NCBI GenBank assembly: GCA_965204395.1
Contig: OZ241987.1
Span: 2,852,001-2,916,000, forward strand
Origin: Bin87 sp965204395
GTDB lineage: Bacteria; Chloroflexota; Dehalococcoidia; Lucifugimonadales; UBA3495
Length of the DNA: 64,000 nt
Direction of reading: 5' to 3'
Both the position numbers and the translations under genes were made by a program. The notes below the pieces were generated by a model that was not told where the DNA came from, did no database searches, and worked only from the letters and a program-made list of their open reading frames with translations. Below, piece by piece: positions 35,884 to 45,016 of the stretch (position 1 is its first letter; each line of letters starts with the position of its first letter).

Positions 35884-36298
35884 TGCGGGCCTCCAGTGCG
35901 GCCAAGAGCATCCTGGCGTCGGTCAAGAACGCAGGGATGACGGCATACACCGCGTCCGCCGTCGACTTCCGGTAGGTATGGGACGTGTCATTTCGGGCCA
36001 GGTGATAATCCATCCACCGATCCACATCTTGGATCAATTGATGTTCGAACCCGTAGCGGAAAAGTTCGCGGCGGGTTACACCATCCGCCGTATTTGGGCT
36101 AACGTTGATTTCGAGCCAACGCTTGATGAACTTCCAGGACATTTCGTAGGTGAACTCGAAATGCTTGATTACTCCGGCTTTCACAGCATTTTGAAGCACT
36201 GTATCGAGACCCCCCATTGTTGACTCGTCCTCGCAACGTTCAAGGATCAAACACAGGCTAGATATGGAGTTTCTGAGGTTTTCTAAATTGAGGGGCAT
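35876..36298 (-). CDS. HepT/HI0074-like HEPN protein, MNT partner
   Basis: 140 residues, all-helical. FEFTYEMSWKFIKRWLEI is typical of HI0074-like nucleotidyltransferase-binding proteins, and RNDTSHTY gives a full Rx4HxY motif as in HepT ribonuclease toxins, where the Tyr is the AMPylation target. It precedes and overlaps the nucleotidyltransferase copy 3. Together they form a HepT-MntA type VII toxin-antitoxin pair. Confidence 0.8.
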   Translation of the reverse strand: MPLNLENLRNSISSLCLILERCEDESTMGGLDTVLQNAVKAGVIKHFEFTYEMSWKFIKRWLEINVSPNTADGVTRRELFRYGFEHQLIQDVDRWMDYHLARNDTSHTYRKSTADAVYAVIPAFLTDARMLLAALEARND

Positions 36299-36438
36299 TC
36301 GAGATTTGCCAAACTACGCGTAGTGGGGCAAGGTCGTCTTGACCAGGCGACCTCGGGGAGGTCGGCGTCGTGGATGTTGATGCCGACGAGATCGGCGAGC
36401 GTGGCCACTCGGCCATGAGAGAATTCATCTGCGGGCAT
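36283..36438 (-). pseudogene. Truncated GatC/AtzG-like fragment
   Basis: The frame reads VATLADLVGINIHDADLPEV, then diverges. It matches MLAELVGIPIDDADVPEV of the small gene at 37030-37221, which continues for another 30 residues. The fragment is a broken duplicate lying between hicA and the HEPN gene. Confidence 0.5.
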
Positions 36439-36444
36439 GGTCTA

Positions 36445-36684
36445 TCACCTGCGGTTCCTGCGACCGCATAATTCCCAGAAATTTTCCACGGTCCAGCCAG
36501 CAGCGGCGATTATGTTTCCCGCTGTGGCCGGCGCGATGTCCCCGCTGTGGCGCGGTATTTCGACTCTGCGGTTTCCTTTTCTCATCAGCGTATGGTTTGC
36601 GCCTTCCCGCTGTTCCCAACCCCCGTCTCTGCGAAACGCGCGCAGCAAAAGGCGGCGGCTGACGCCGCGGACATAAGGCGGCAT
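36445..36684 (-). CDS. hicA: HicA-type mRNA interferase toxin
   Basis: 79 residues. The fold is that of YcfA/HicA: WEQREGANHTLMRKGNRRVE carries the catalytic His region, followed by IPRHSGDIAPATAGNIIAAAG. It would cleave mRNA on ribosomes. Its ATG directly follows the stop of the antitoxin gene, in antitoxin-toxin order. The length is normal for the family. Confidence 0.75.
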   Translation of the reverse strand: MPPYVRGVSRRLLLRAFRRDGGWEQREGANHTLMRKGNRRVEIPRHSGDIAPATAGNIIAAAGWTVENFWELCGRRNRR

Positions 36685-37002
36685 CTAGCGTCGAACTTGA
36701 ATTTTGACCATTTCTACCGGGAATCCTGCGGCTGCATACTCACCAACTACTGTGTCCGTGGACACGGGTTGCGCCGGGAGATTCTGATGTGGCCCAAGGT
36801 CGTCAAGGTATAACTCGACGGCCTCTTGGATCATCTCCAACGCCTCGTCCCGTGTGCGGCCATCGGACACGCATCCCGGCAATGCCGGACACATGACAGC
36901 ATAGCGATAGTCCACGCTTTCATCAGTGACAAGCACAACTTCGAACTCGGCGCTGTCTGCCGTCAAAGGAGACGCAGAAGGCTCGGAACCGGAAATGGTC
37001 AT
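36685..37002 (-). CDS. hicB: HicB-type antitoxin
   Basis: 105 residues. YRYAVMCPALPGCVSDGRTR followed by DEALEMIQEAVELYLDDLG is the partially degraded RNase H fold of HicB antitoxins ('PALPGC.s.GdT.eEAl.ni.eAi'). No clear C-terminal DNA-binding domain remains. It lies immediately upstream of hicA. Confidence 0.82.
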   Translation of the reverse strand: MTISGSEPSASPLTADSAEFEVVLVTDESVDYRYAVMCPALPGCVSDGRTRDEALEMIQEAVELYLDDLGPHQNLPAQPVSTDTVVGEYAAAGFPVEMVKIQVRR

Positions 37003-37029
37003 AACTCTACACCTTCGGCGAATGTGGAT

Positions 37030-37221
37030 TTACTCGCCCGTGTCGGGGAAGATTGCGACGGGCTCGATGCCCTCGAGGTCGAGGTCGCGGAGGCGGTCCA
37101 GTTCCTGCATGAGGCTGGCGAAACGGTTGGCGACCTCGGGCACGTCGGCGTCGTCAATGGGGATGCCCACCAGTTCGGCGAGCATTTTGACCTGGGCCTC
37201 GGACGGGTTTGTTTCTGGCAT
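37030..37221 (-). CDS. GatC/AtzG-like small protein (DUF4089 type)
   Basis: 63 residues from ATG 37221 (MPETNPSEAQ). VKMLAELVGIPIDDADVPEV then LRDLDLEGIEPVAIFPDTG is the helical, Pro-rich pattern of small subunits that stabilise amidase-signature enzymes. The amidase at 33491-34930 is a possible partner, separated by toxin-antitoxin genes that may have been inserted later. Confidence 0.6.
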   Translation of the reverse strand: MPETNPSEAQVKMLAELVGIPIDDADVPEVANRFASLMQELDRLRDLDLEGIEPVAIFPDTGE

Positions 37222-37317
37222 ACGGAAAGCCCCTGATGGTTGCCATCTTCTTGATGAAAGTACGATACGGGGCGATGCCGGCAGTGTCAAACCGACCGTG
37301 GAGCCACCGGGCGGCGC

Positions 37318-39378
37318 CTACAGCCAGTGCTTGAACCAGCCCAGCATGCGTTCCAGGTAGGTCTGGCGCAGCGCGACGTGCCCCGTGCGGAGAAAGCCGT
37401 GGCTGCAGCCGGGGAACCGCACCATCTCGACCTCCTTGCCCAGGCGTTTCATCACCTGGAAATACTGTTCGCTCTGGCCGATGGGGCAGCGGGCGTCGGC
37501 CTCGCCGTGCAACAGCAGGACGGGAGTTTCCACGCGCGGCGCGAAGGTGATGGGAGAACGTTGGAGGAGGCGGTAAGCCAGGCTGTCGACGCCTTCGGCC
37601 AATTCATCAACCAGCGGGCGGCTGATTGACAGTCCGCCGGCAAGGCGGTTGGCCCACTGGGTTTCGCCGAAACTGGTGGCGATGTCGGAGGTGCCGTACA
37701 TGCTCCACAGGTCTATGCAGGGAGCGCCGGCGACGGCGGCGCGGAAACGCGTGGTGTGCCCGATGGCCCAGGTGGTCATGTAACCGCCGTAGCTGTAGCC
37801 GTGGATGCCCAGGCGGTCCGTGTCCACATAGTCCCTACGGCAGACCTCGTCCAGGGCGTCCATCAGGTCGCGGTAGTCCTCGCCGCCCCAGTCGCCCAGG
37901 ACGGCGTTGACGAACTCCTCGCCGTAGGTGGAGGAACCGCGTGGGTTCACGGCGAGGGTCAAAAAGCCGGCGCCGGCCAGGACCTGATGCCAGGGTACGA
38001 ATGAATCGTAGAACGCTCCGTTGGGGCCGCCGTGAATCTCCAGCACCAGTGGGTATTTGACGGCGGGGTCGAAATCGGGCGGGTGGTACAGGCGACATTC
38101 GACGTCGTATTCGTCGGTTTCGACGGTGAACTTTTCCATGGGGGCGGGCCGATGCGCGGCGAGCCACGAGGCGTTATGGTCAGTGAGCCGGCTGCGTTGG
38201 TATGTGTCCGCATCGACCAGATAAAGATCGGACGGCTCGGATGGAGCCGACGCGACCAGCGCAACGGTGCGGCAGGACGCATCCATGGCGACGCCGGACA
38301 GCATTTCGCCTCCCCTGGTGAGAGACACGGGCCGGTCGGAATCTGTCCCATCGGGAACGTCCAACGAGTACAGGCAAGTTTCGCCGGCGGCGTCGGCCAG
38401 GAACATGATCCAGTCGTTGCCTCCGTGCTTGCCTTTAGTCCAGCGCAGTTCCAGCGGCGGGTAGATGCCGGGGTAGCCGAGGCAGGGCCGGATGCTGTCG
38501 TCGGTCAATCGGCGGGGCGGCTGGCCTTCTTCGAGGATATACAGGTAGGGCTGCCACAACACCATGAGGCCGTCGCCTTCGCCGCCGGCCACCAGCAGGC
38601 GTTGACCATCCGGCGACCAGGACACCGCTGCGGCGTCGGCCAAACCGCGAGACCGCAGTTCCGGTTCATCCCACTCATCCTCCGGCAAGTCCACGTCCAC
38701 CACGTACACCTCATTGGTAGCGGTCACGTCGCGGGAGCCGGAGCGGTCGGATATGAACGCGATGCGGCTGCCGTCCGGTGACCACGCCGGGGCAGTATCG
38801 TCCCAATCGCCATCCGTGATCTGCCGTGTTTCGCCCGATTTCGCATCCACCACGAACAGGTGGAAGTGGGCATCGCCCCGCCAGCCAATGGCGTCGTGGC
38901 GGTAGCGGATGCGTCGCACCCCGCGAGCCCGAGGCTCATCCGCCGGAGCGTCCAGCGCCCGGCGGTCATCGGGGTTCACGTCGGCCACAATCGCCAGGCG
39001 GGTTGAATCGGGAGACCAGGCTAATTCGCGGGCGCCGGACGGGAGGGTCGTCAACTGAGCAGCCTCGCCTCCATCGGCGGGCATGAGCCAGACCTGGCGG
39101 AGTTTTTCGGGGGAGTCGTCGACGCGAAGGAAGGCGAGGTACGCGCCGTCGGGAGAGTAGCGAGGGTGAGTGTCGGAGTTGCCGCGGGTGAATGGTTCGG
39201 GTTCCGGCGTTTGGCAGCGCTCATTGAGCCTGACCTGGTAAATGCGAGACCGGGCCTCCGATGTTTCATCGTCGATCCAGGACAGAACGTAGGCGCACCT
39301 GCTGCCATCCGGCATCAGGGTGGGGTCTCCCACGCCGGTCAAATGGCGGAACAGGTCTGGCCCGATTGGCTTGGTCAT
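37318..39378 (-). CDS. S9 family prolyl oligopeptidase-like peptidase
   Basis: 686 residues from ATG 39378 (MTKPIGPD), with GGGAG upstream. The N-terminal two thirds are a beta-propeller with TolB-like blades (AWSPDGSRIAFISDR, SWSPDGQRLLVAGG). The C-terminal alpha/beta hydrolase has the nucleophile in GIHGYSYGGYMTTW, Asp in LLHGEADARCPIGQS and His in FPGCSHGFL. It is an acylaminoacyl-peptidase-like enzyme for short peptides. No signal peptide is seen, so it is probably cytoplasmic. Confidence 0.9.
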   Translation of the reverse strand: MTKPIGPDLFRHLTGVGDPTLMPDGSRCAYVLSWIDDETSEARSRIYQVRLNERCQTPEPEPFTRGNSDTHPRYSPDGAYLAFLRVDDSPEKLRQVWLMPADGGEAAQLTTLPSGARELAWSPDSTRLAIVADVNPDDRRALDAPADEPRARGVRRIRYRHDAIGWRGDAHFHLFVVDAKSGETRQITDGDWDDTAPAWSPDGSRIAFISDRSGSRDVTATNEVYVVDVDLPEDEWDEPELRSRGLADAAAVSWSPDGQRLLVAGGEGDGLMVLWQPYLYILEEGQPPRRLTDDSIRPCLGYPGIYPPLELRWTKGKHGGNDWIMFLADAAGETCLYSLDVPDGTDSDRPVSLTRGGEMLSGVAMDASCRTVALVASAPSEPSDLYLVDADTYQRSRLTDHNASWLAAHRPAPMEKFTVETDEYDVECRLYHPPDFDPAVKYPLVLEIHGGPNGAFYDSFVPWHQVLAGAGFLTLAVNPRGSSTYGEEFVNAVLGDWGGEDYRDLMDALDEVCRRDYVDTDRLGIHGYSYGGYMTTWAIGHTTRFRAAVAGAPCIDLWSMYGTSDIATSFGETQWANRLAGGLSISRPLVDELAEGVDSLAYRLLQRSPITFAPRVETPVLLLHGEADARCPIGQSEQYFQVMKRLGKEVEMVRFPGCSHGFLRTGHVALRQTYLERMLGWFKHWL

Positions 39379-39624
39379 CGAACACGAACTCCCACGGTGG
39401 TTTGCGGATGGCGCAAAGCAGTCGCGCATGGTGGGTAGTTTACCTTACCGCCAGGCCCGCTACGTCAAATGGAGGCCTGCCGTTGCGGAACGTTCCCGAG
39501 TTCCTGAGAACGGTCGAACCGCGGGGTTGTGATGAACCGGGCAGGCTTGGACCATGCCCAGACGATGAGTGGCGAAGCGTGGACGTATTATAAAGAATAA
39601 TGATAGTAGGCAGCGCTGATTTTC

Positions 39625-39654
39625 TTGACATACCGTTAACATGGGGCGCATACT
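39625..39654 (+). promoter_or_regulatory. Sigma-70-type promoter of MFS gene
   Basis: TTGACA (39625-39630), 18-bp spacer, CATACT (39649-39654), 22 bp before the ATG at 39676. Confidence 0.55.
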
Positions 39655-39675
39655 GCGCAATTCAGGGAGAGGATT

Positions 39676-41232
39676 ATGCGCGCAATCAACTTCAAACCTG
39701 CGGAGTTGTCTCTCGCTGGGCGGCACATCCACTACGCGTGGGTGATTGTGTTCATCACGGCGCTGATGAGGCTAGTCTCGTCATCTTTCCGGATGGGATT
39801 TCCGGCGCTGATCCCGTTGATTGCCGTCGAGTTTGGATGGGAAGTCTGGCTGGTCACACTGGCTTTCTCATTACAGTGGGTCATTTCCGGGGCGTTTGGG
39901 CCGGCGGCGGGGTGGTTGGGCGACCGATACGGCGCTCGAGTCACCATGACGATTGGAGCGACGCTCTACATAGTGGGGATGATTCTCACCGGGTTTATGA
40001 CCCAACCCTGGCACCTGCTGCTCTATTTCGGCATCATCCTCAGCGCGTCAATGGGTATTTTCCAAGTGCCGCTGACAGTTTCGGTTACCTCGTGGTTCCG
40101 CAGACATCTGGGTTTGGGCATGGGATTGTTGCAAGGCTCACAGGGTCTGGGCCCCGTTGTCGCCATCCCCATAATGCTTGGAATCGCGGCGTGGTTCACG
40201 GTTGGCAGCGGCTTGAAACTACTCGATTGGGGGGGCCTGAATTCGCCGCTGCTGAGCTGGATACCCCTGGGCACCCCTGAGATCTTGGGCATCCGGATGG
40301 CATTCTGGATCCCCGGCATCATTGGCGGCATCGTTCTTTTGCTGCTGATCCGCGCATTCTATAACTCTCCGGAAGACATTGGCCTGCGCCAGTTGGGCGC
40401 CGATTCCAGTGCTCCCGTGCGCAGCGCTCCGTCCACGGGGGCTACGGCCAAAGCGCGCGCCAGCGTGTTTCTGCGCCAGGTGCGCACGACGCCGGCGTTC
40501 TGGAACTTGATCGGCATTCACTACTGGGGTTGTGCCGGGCACAGCATCGTGATCGTCTTCCTGCCAGCAATGATCATAAGCTCCCTGGCGCCGGAAGGCG
40601 GGTGGGAGAGCATCACGGATGATTCGGCTCGTTCGGCGGCGTTGTTGCGTGCCTCTGCAATTGGTGGTGGCGCTGCTGCCGTCATGAGCCTGGTCAGTAC
40701 CTTCACGAGATTCGGGGTCCCCATCGCCGCCGACCTGCTGGGCAGCAAATGGGTGATGGCGGTATGCTTCTTCCTCCAGGTGGCCCCGGTGGTGATCTTG
40801 CTCTTTGGCATCCTGTTCCACCCCGTAATCTGGATGTTCTACCTGTTCGCAGTATTGTTTGGGATAGGTTTCGGTGGGGAAATGTCCGCATTCCCCATCA
40901 TCAACCGGCAGTACTACGGCAACGCCCCAATTGGTACTTCGTATGGTTTCCAGATGATGGGAGCCGGCGCCGGCATGGCGAGTGGCGCCCTGCTGGGAAG
41001 CCTGCTGCTGGCCGTGACCGGCGGCTACGCAGCGACCGCAGCCCTGTCGTTGGTGATGAGTCTAATCGGGGTGATTTCGATAATCTTCCTGCCCGGGACC
41101 CACCATCACCAGCTGCCGGACTGGGAAGACGGCCTTCCTGCCGAGTTGCGTCCCGACGTTGCGCCGGCTACCGGAACGGCCCCGGCGGCCGGCAGTTCCA
41201 CGGCCCCGGCCACTTCGGGCAACGACGACTGA
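39676..41232 (+). CDS. MFS transporter (monocarboxylate/OFA-like)
   Basis: 518 residues with about twelve hydrophobic helices. GWLGDRYGARVTMTIGATLY is the MFS motif between helices 2 and 3, and SVTSWFRRHLGLGMGLLQGS fits monocarboxylate/oxalate-formate antiporter-like members. The central loop and the hydrophilic C-terminus (Ala/Thr/Pro-rich) are long. GGAGAGG precedes the ATG. The substrate is unknown, though the neighbourhood is rich in acid and amide catabolism. Confidence 0.88.
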   Translation: MRAINFKPAELSLAGRHIHYAWVIVFITALMRLVSSSFRMGFPALIPLIAVEFGWEVWLVTLAFSLQWVISGAFGPAAGWLGDRYGARVTMTIGATLYIVGMILTGFMTQPWHLLLYFGIILSASMGIFQVPLTVSVTSWFRRHLGLGMGLLQGSQGLGPVVAIPIMLGIAAWFTVGSGLKLLDWGGLNSPLLSWIPLGTPEILGIRMAFWIPGIIGGIVLLLLIRAFYNSPEDIGLRQLGADSSAPVRSAPSTGATAKARASVFLRQVRTTPAFWNLIGIHYWGCAGHSIVIVFLPAMIISSLAPEGGWESITDDSARSAALLRASAIGGGAAAVMSLVSTFTRFGVPIAADLLGSKWVMAVCFFLQVAPVVILLFGILFHPVIWMFYLFAVLFGIGFGGEMSAFPIINRQYYGNAPIGTSYGFQMMGAGAGMASGALLGSLLLAVTGGYAATAALSLVMSLIGVISIIFLPGTHHHQLPDWEDGLPAELRPDVAPATGTAPAAGSSTAPATSGNDD

Positions 41233-41260
41233 ACGATCCCTTAAACTCGACGGCATCCAT

Positions 41261-41288
41261 GCGGGGACGGTGTATGAACCGTCCCCGC
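41261..41288. terminator. Strong hairpin after the MFS gene
   Basis: GCGGGGACGG and CCGTCCCCGC pair perfectly around an 8-nt loop. No T-run follows on the plus strand. Confidence 0.5.
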
Positions 41289-41302
41289 AGTGATTTGGAC
41301 AA

Positions 41303-41326
41303 AAAGAAACGCCCCAAGAGGGGCGT
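41303..41326 (-). terminator. Intrinsic terminator, minus-strand orientation
   Basis: ACGCCCC/GGGGCGT stem with a 4-nt loop. On the minus strand it is followed by TTTCTTTTT, the classical terminator form, so it would stop antisense transcripts entering the MFS gene. Confidence 0.5.
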
Positions 41327-41413
41327 CGGCCTAACAACCTTCGTCGTTAGGGGGGTACGTCTATACTGGGCTGGTATTGCCTGTTTGTCAACCTCCAGCA
41401 TATTGCTAGAGTA

Positions 41414-42040
41414 ATGATTGTGCCGCGAGTGTCATTCTATATCGACGGGTTTAACCTGTACTACGGCCTGCGTTCCAAGGGCTGGCGTCGATATTACTGG
41501 CTGGACTTGTGCCAATTGGCGCGGAATTTGCTACTCCCTGACCAACGTTTGGCAGCCGTCAGGTACTTTACCGCGCCTGTGCTGCCCCAGCCGGATAACC
41601 CCGGCCAACACGAGCGCCAGCGAACGTATCTGGAGGCGTTGGCAACTTTGCCCCACTTGAGCATTCATTACGGTTACTTCCTGGCCAAGGACTACACTTG
41701 CCCGGTGTGCGGCGCGGGACGGTCAACGTTCGAAGAGAAGATGACCGATGTGAATATTGCTGTCGCTCTGCTTCAGGACGCCCAGGATGACACGTTTGAT
41801 ACTGCCATCATCATATCCGGAGACAGCGATTTATCGGGTCCGATATTTGCTGTGCGACAGCGTTACCCGGGTAAAAGGGTCATCGTTGCGTTCCCACCAA
41901 ACCGGACTTCTTTCCGGTTGCGTCAATCGGCAACCGCCTCGTTCACCATCGGGCGGCGGCGGTTCAGCGCCAGCCTGCTACCCGAACAGGTCCAAACTGC
42001 CGATGGATACGTCATCACAAAGCCGGCGGAATGGATTTGA
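41414..42040 (+). CDS. NYN-domain (LabA/DUF88-like) protein
   Basis: 208 residues. The metal-binding Asp residues of the PIN-like NYN fold are visible: SFYIDGFNLYYGL at the start, EKMTDVNIAVALLQDA and AIIISGDSDLSGPIF. A CPVC...C-type insert (DYTCPVCGAG) may bind zinc. NYN proteins are ribonucleases or RNA-linked regulators. A second member of the family lies at 47238-47876 on the opposite strand. Confidence 0.85.
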   Translation: MIVPRVSFYIDGFNLYYGLRSKGWRRYYWLDLCQLARNLLLPDQRLAAVRYFTAPVLPQPDNPGQHERQRTYLEALATLPHLSIHYGYFLAKDYTCPVCGAGRSTFEEKMTDVNIAVALLQDAQDDTFDTAIIISGDSDLSGPIFAVRQRYPGKRVIVAFPPNRTSFRLRQSATASFTIGRRRFSASLLPEQVQTADGYVITKPAEWI

Positions 42041-42136
42041 GCGCAACGGGGCGTTGTGTCCCGGCTAGCCACCGACTCGCTCCGGCGGTATGATGGCGGC
42101 AACTGTACCTAATCCCCAACACAAGGAGGCGTTACC

Positions 42137-43126
42137 ATGGCAGACGGAATCACTATCCTCGTGGGCACCGCCGGACAGGGCGTGATGCGCAGCACCGACA
42201 GCGGCGAGTCCTGGCGGCGGGTCGGAATCACCCAGGGCATCCACTCGGATGCCGTCGTGCGCTGTCTCACCCCGGTGCCGGGGTCGGAGAGCAGCGTGCT
42301 GGCCGGCTGCGACCGGGGTATCATCCGCAGCGACGACAACGGCGACACCTGGCGCTCCATCGACACCCCGATGAACGGCACGGCGGTGTGGGCCATCGCG
42401 TTTGACCCGTCCAACCCGCAGGTCGCTTTTGCCGGCACCGGCACGCCAAACCCGTGCCAGATCTACCGCTCCAAAGATGGCGGCGCCACGTGGGAACTGC
42501 GCCCGTGCGAAGTGGCGGCAGAGTGCCCGGCAGTGGGCGTGCCCCGCGTTACCGGCATCGCCATTGACCCCACCAACGGCAACAGCGTGTGGGTAGGCAT
42601 CGAGGTGGACGGCCTGCGCCACAGCGCGGACGGCGGCGACACCTGGGAGACCGTGCCCCACGCAGACATCCCCAACCTGGACATCCACAACGTGACCGTG
42701 ACCTCCGGCCCGCCGCATCGGGTGGTGGTGATGGTCAACGACGACGTTTTCCTGACGGACGACGACGGCGACACCTGGCGCAACCTGGACGTGCGGCAGA
42801 ACTTCCCCCTGGGCTACCCGCGGGGCATCAAGGTCAAGGCCGACGACCCGCAGACGATCTTCACCACGTTTGGCGACACTACACCAGGTTCCACCGGCGT
42901 AGTCATGCGCTCTGACGACGCGGGAGCGACGTGGAACAGCCTGGACCTGCCGGTGGCTCCGAACACGGCGATGTGGGTGGTGAACTCGCAGCCGCAGAAT
43001 CCTGACTTCCTGCTGGCGGGCAGCCGGTACGGGTACCTGTATCAGTCCAGCGACGCGGGCAGTTCCTGGAGCAAGTTTGACCGGGAGTTCAGCGAGATTT
43101 CGTCGGTGATGTGGTTCCCCAACTAG
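42137..43126 (+). CDS. Asp-box (BNR) propeller protein
   Basis: 329 residues with seven Asp-box motifs of the form SxDxGxTW: STDSGESW, SDDNGDTW, SKDGGATW, SADGGDTW, TDDDGDTW, SDDAGATW and SSDAGSSW. This builds a sialidase/VPS10-like beta-propeller. There is no signal peptide and no sialidase Arg triad can be assigned, so a glycosidase role is not supported. AAGGAGG precedes the ATG. Confidence 0.8.
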   Translation: MADGITILVGTAGQGVMRSTDSGESWRRVGITQGIHSDAVVRCLTPVPGSESSVLAGCDRGIIRSDDNGDTWRSIDTPMNGTAVWAIAFDPSNPQVAFAGTGTPNPCQIYRSKDGGATWELRPCEVAAECPAVGVPRVTGIAIDPTNGNSVWVGIEVDGLRHSADGGDTWETVPHADIPNLDIHNVTVTSGPPHRVVVMVNDDVFLTDDDGDTWRNLDVRQNFPLGYPRGIKVKADDPQTIFTTFGDTTPGSTGVVMRSDDAGATWNSLDLPVAPNTAMWVVNSQPQNPDFLLAGSRYGYLYQSSDAGSSWSKFDREFSEISSVMWFPN

Positions 43127-43159
43127 AGGCGTCTCGCATACCGGGCGGGAGGGTCATTT

Positions 43160-43933
43160 ATGACTACCCCAAGCAATGCCGGAGTCGAGCCGGGCGTTAT
43201 CAAAAATGCCCGGCTGGCACCCTTGCCCGACCCGCCGCGGAAAAACGACATGCGCCAGACCGAGAACTTTGAGCTGCGCGCAGTTATGAACACCGTAGCT
43301 CGCTTCTTTGGCGCCCTCCACGACGATTCCGACGTGCTGGTCAGCGGCAATGGCTACGTTTGCGCCTCACGCAGCCAACTGCCCCATGCTCCATACCCCG
43401 ATATGGTAATCGCCTTTGGCGTTGACCGAGCCTCGCTCATCAACAACAATGGCTATGAGATTGACCGGGTGGGCAAACCGCCGGACTTTGTGCTGGAGGT
43501 GGCCTCGGAGCACACGGGTCGCCGCGACTACACCACCAAGCGCGACGACTATGCCCGCCTGGGCATACCCGAGTATTGGCGATTTGACTACACGGGCGGT
43601 CGTTTCCACGACGCTGCCCTGGCGGGCGACCGGCTGGTCAACGGAGCGTATCAACGGATTGAGATTACGCCGGGCGTCGAAGGGGGGTTCTGGGGTTATA
43701 GCAGAGTTCTGGAACTTTATCTGTACTGGGACAATGGCCGGCTACGTTTTTATGACTGGAGAACGCGGGCGTTCCTGCAAGATCCCACCGAACTGGAGGA
43801 AGATCGAGACGCGGAAAGGGTTGCCCGTCGCACCGCTGAAACCGAACTCGACCGGGAGCGGGCGGACCGACTAACTGCCGAAGCCCGCGTCCGCGAATTG
43901 GAAGAGCAATTGCAACTCCGGACACAGGAATAG
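43160..43933 (+). CDS. Uma2 family (DUF820) putative endonuclease
   Basis: 257 residues. The Uma2 nuclease-like core is clear: YPDMVIAFG, then PPDFVLEVASEHTGRRDYTT, KRDDYARLGIPEYWRFD. The E-V and D residues match PD-(D/E)XK catalytic positions. A C-terminal coiled coil (ERVARRTAETELDRERADRL) is typical of the family. Role unknown; such genes are often present in many copies in cyanobacteria and Chloroflexota. GGGAGGG precedes the ATG; the preceding gene ends 33 bp upstream. Confidence 0.85.
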   Translation: MTTPSNAGVEPGVIKNARLAPLPDPPRKNDMRQTENFELRAVMNTVARFFGALHDDSDVLVSGNGYVCASRSQLPHAPYPDMVIAFGVDRASLINNNGYEIDRVGKPPDFVLEVASEHTGRRDYTTKRDDYARLGIPEYWRFDYTGGRFHDAALAGDRLVNGAYQRIEITPGVEGGFWGYSRVLELYLYWDNGRLRFYDWRTRAFLQDPTELEEDRDAERVARRTAETELDRERADRLTAEARVRELEEQLQLRTQE

Positions 43934-43941
43934 CGTCAGGC

Positions 43942-44895
43942 TCAGAACCAGTTGGCCTTGTCTACCACGTTGCGCAGTTCGAGGCCTTCGTTGAAGCGCT
44001 TGCAGTTGTCGACGAACAGCTCGGTGCGCCGCTGCTCAAGATAGGGACCGTTGCCGGCGACGTGGGGCGTGATCAGCACGTTGGGCATGCTCCACAGCGG
44101 GTGGCCGGCCGGCAGGGGTTCGATCTGGAAAACGTCCAGGCCGGCGCCGCCGATCTCGCCGGCGTTGAGCGCAGCCACCAGGTCGTCCAAAACCACGGTA
44201 GCGCCCCGGCCGATGTTGATGAAGAAGGCGCTGCTCTTCATGGCCTGGAACTGCTCGGCTCGGAACATGCCCTGAGTCTCGGGAGTTTCGGGAACGGTGA
44301 CGATGACAAAATCGGCGCGGGGCAGTACGTCAAGCAGAGCGTCGGGCCGGTGCAGTTCGGCGACGCCCTGCGTCGGCTCGGGCAGCCTCGGGTCTACGCC
44401 CAGGACAGTCATGCCGAACTCGGAGCAGAGACGGGCGGTTTCGCCGCCAATGCCGCCGACGCCCACGACGACGACGGTGGCCTCGGGCAGGTAGATGGTC
44501 TGGTAGCCCTGTTGCCAGACGCCGGCCACCTGCTGGGGTATGTACACCTGCAGCCCACGGGCAAACGCCAGCAGCAGGGACATGATGTGGGCGCTGATGT
44601 GGTCGTTGTAGATCTCACGGGTGTTGGTTACCACCACGTCGCTTTGAATCAGCGACTGGTGGTAGTAGCCGGCGCGGGGGCCGGCCTGGGGACAGGCGAT
44701 CCACTTGAGGTTGTGGGCGCGTTCCAGCAGTTCGGGCACGATGTCGCCGAAGGCCGCGTCGGCGTCGCCGATCACCTCCATGGCCTCGCCCACGGTGGGG
44801 CACACCTGCACGTCGATGTCGGGGATTTCCTGGCGCAGCAGGTCGGGCCAGTGTTCCTGGTAGTTGGGTGGACAGATAACCAGTTTGAATGCCAT
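43942..44895 (-). CDS. D-2-hydroxyacid dehydrogenase
   Basis: 317 residues. The NAD-binding Rossmann segment VVVGVGGIGGETARLCSEFG, the RGATVVLDDLVAALNAGEIG stretch and DVFQIEPLPAGHPLW (with the catalytic His/Glu region) define the D-isomer 2-hydroxyacid dehydrogenase family. It reduces a 2-keto acid or oxidises a hydroxy acid; the substrate is unclear. It converges with the Uma2 gene across a 9-bp gap. Confidence 0.88.
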   Translation of the reverse strand: MAFKLVICPPNYQEHWPDLLRQEIPDIDVQVCPTVGEAMEVIGDADAAFGDIVPELLERAHNLKWIACPQAGPRAGYYHQSLIQSDVVVTNTREIYNDHISAHIMSLLLAFARGLQVYIPQQVAGVWQQGYQTIYLPEATVVVVGVGGIGGETARLCSEFGMTVLGVDPRLPEPTQGVAELHRPDALLDVLPRADFVIVTVPETPETQGMFRAEQFQAMKSSAFFINIGRGATVVLDDLVAALNAGEIGGAGLDVFQIEPLPAGHPLWSMPNVLITPHVAGNGPYLEQRRTELFVDNCKRFNEGLELRNVVDKANWF

Positions 44896-45016
44896 GGGTA
44901 ATTTCTCCCGCGTTTGTTTAAGCCGCTGGGGAGTATTGTAAAACAGGGTTGCATTGGCAATCGCATCTCTGATTCGCGATTGAGGCCTTTTTCAACCGGA
45001 ATCTACCATCAGGACG

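Larger units (their letters stand above)
34981..35934. repeat. 318-bp tandem array, three units
   Basis: The landmark gatgatggcctgga recurs at 34981, 35299 and 35617, exactly 318 bp (106 codons) apart. Each unit contains most of a nucleotidyltransferase gene plus ~40 bp from the 3' end of the HEPN gene (gctgccaacagcagccgggc). Confidence 0.85.
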
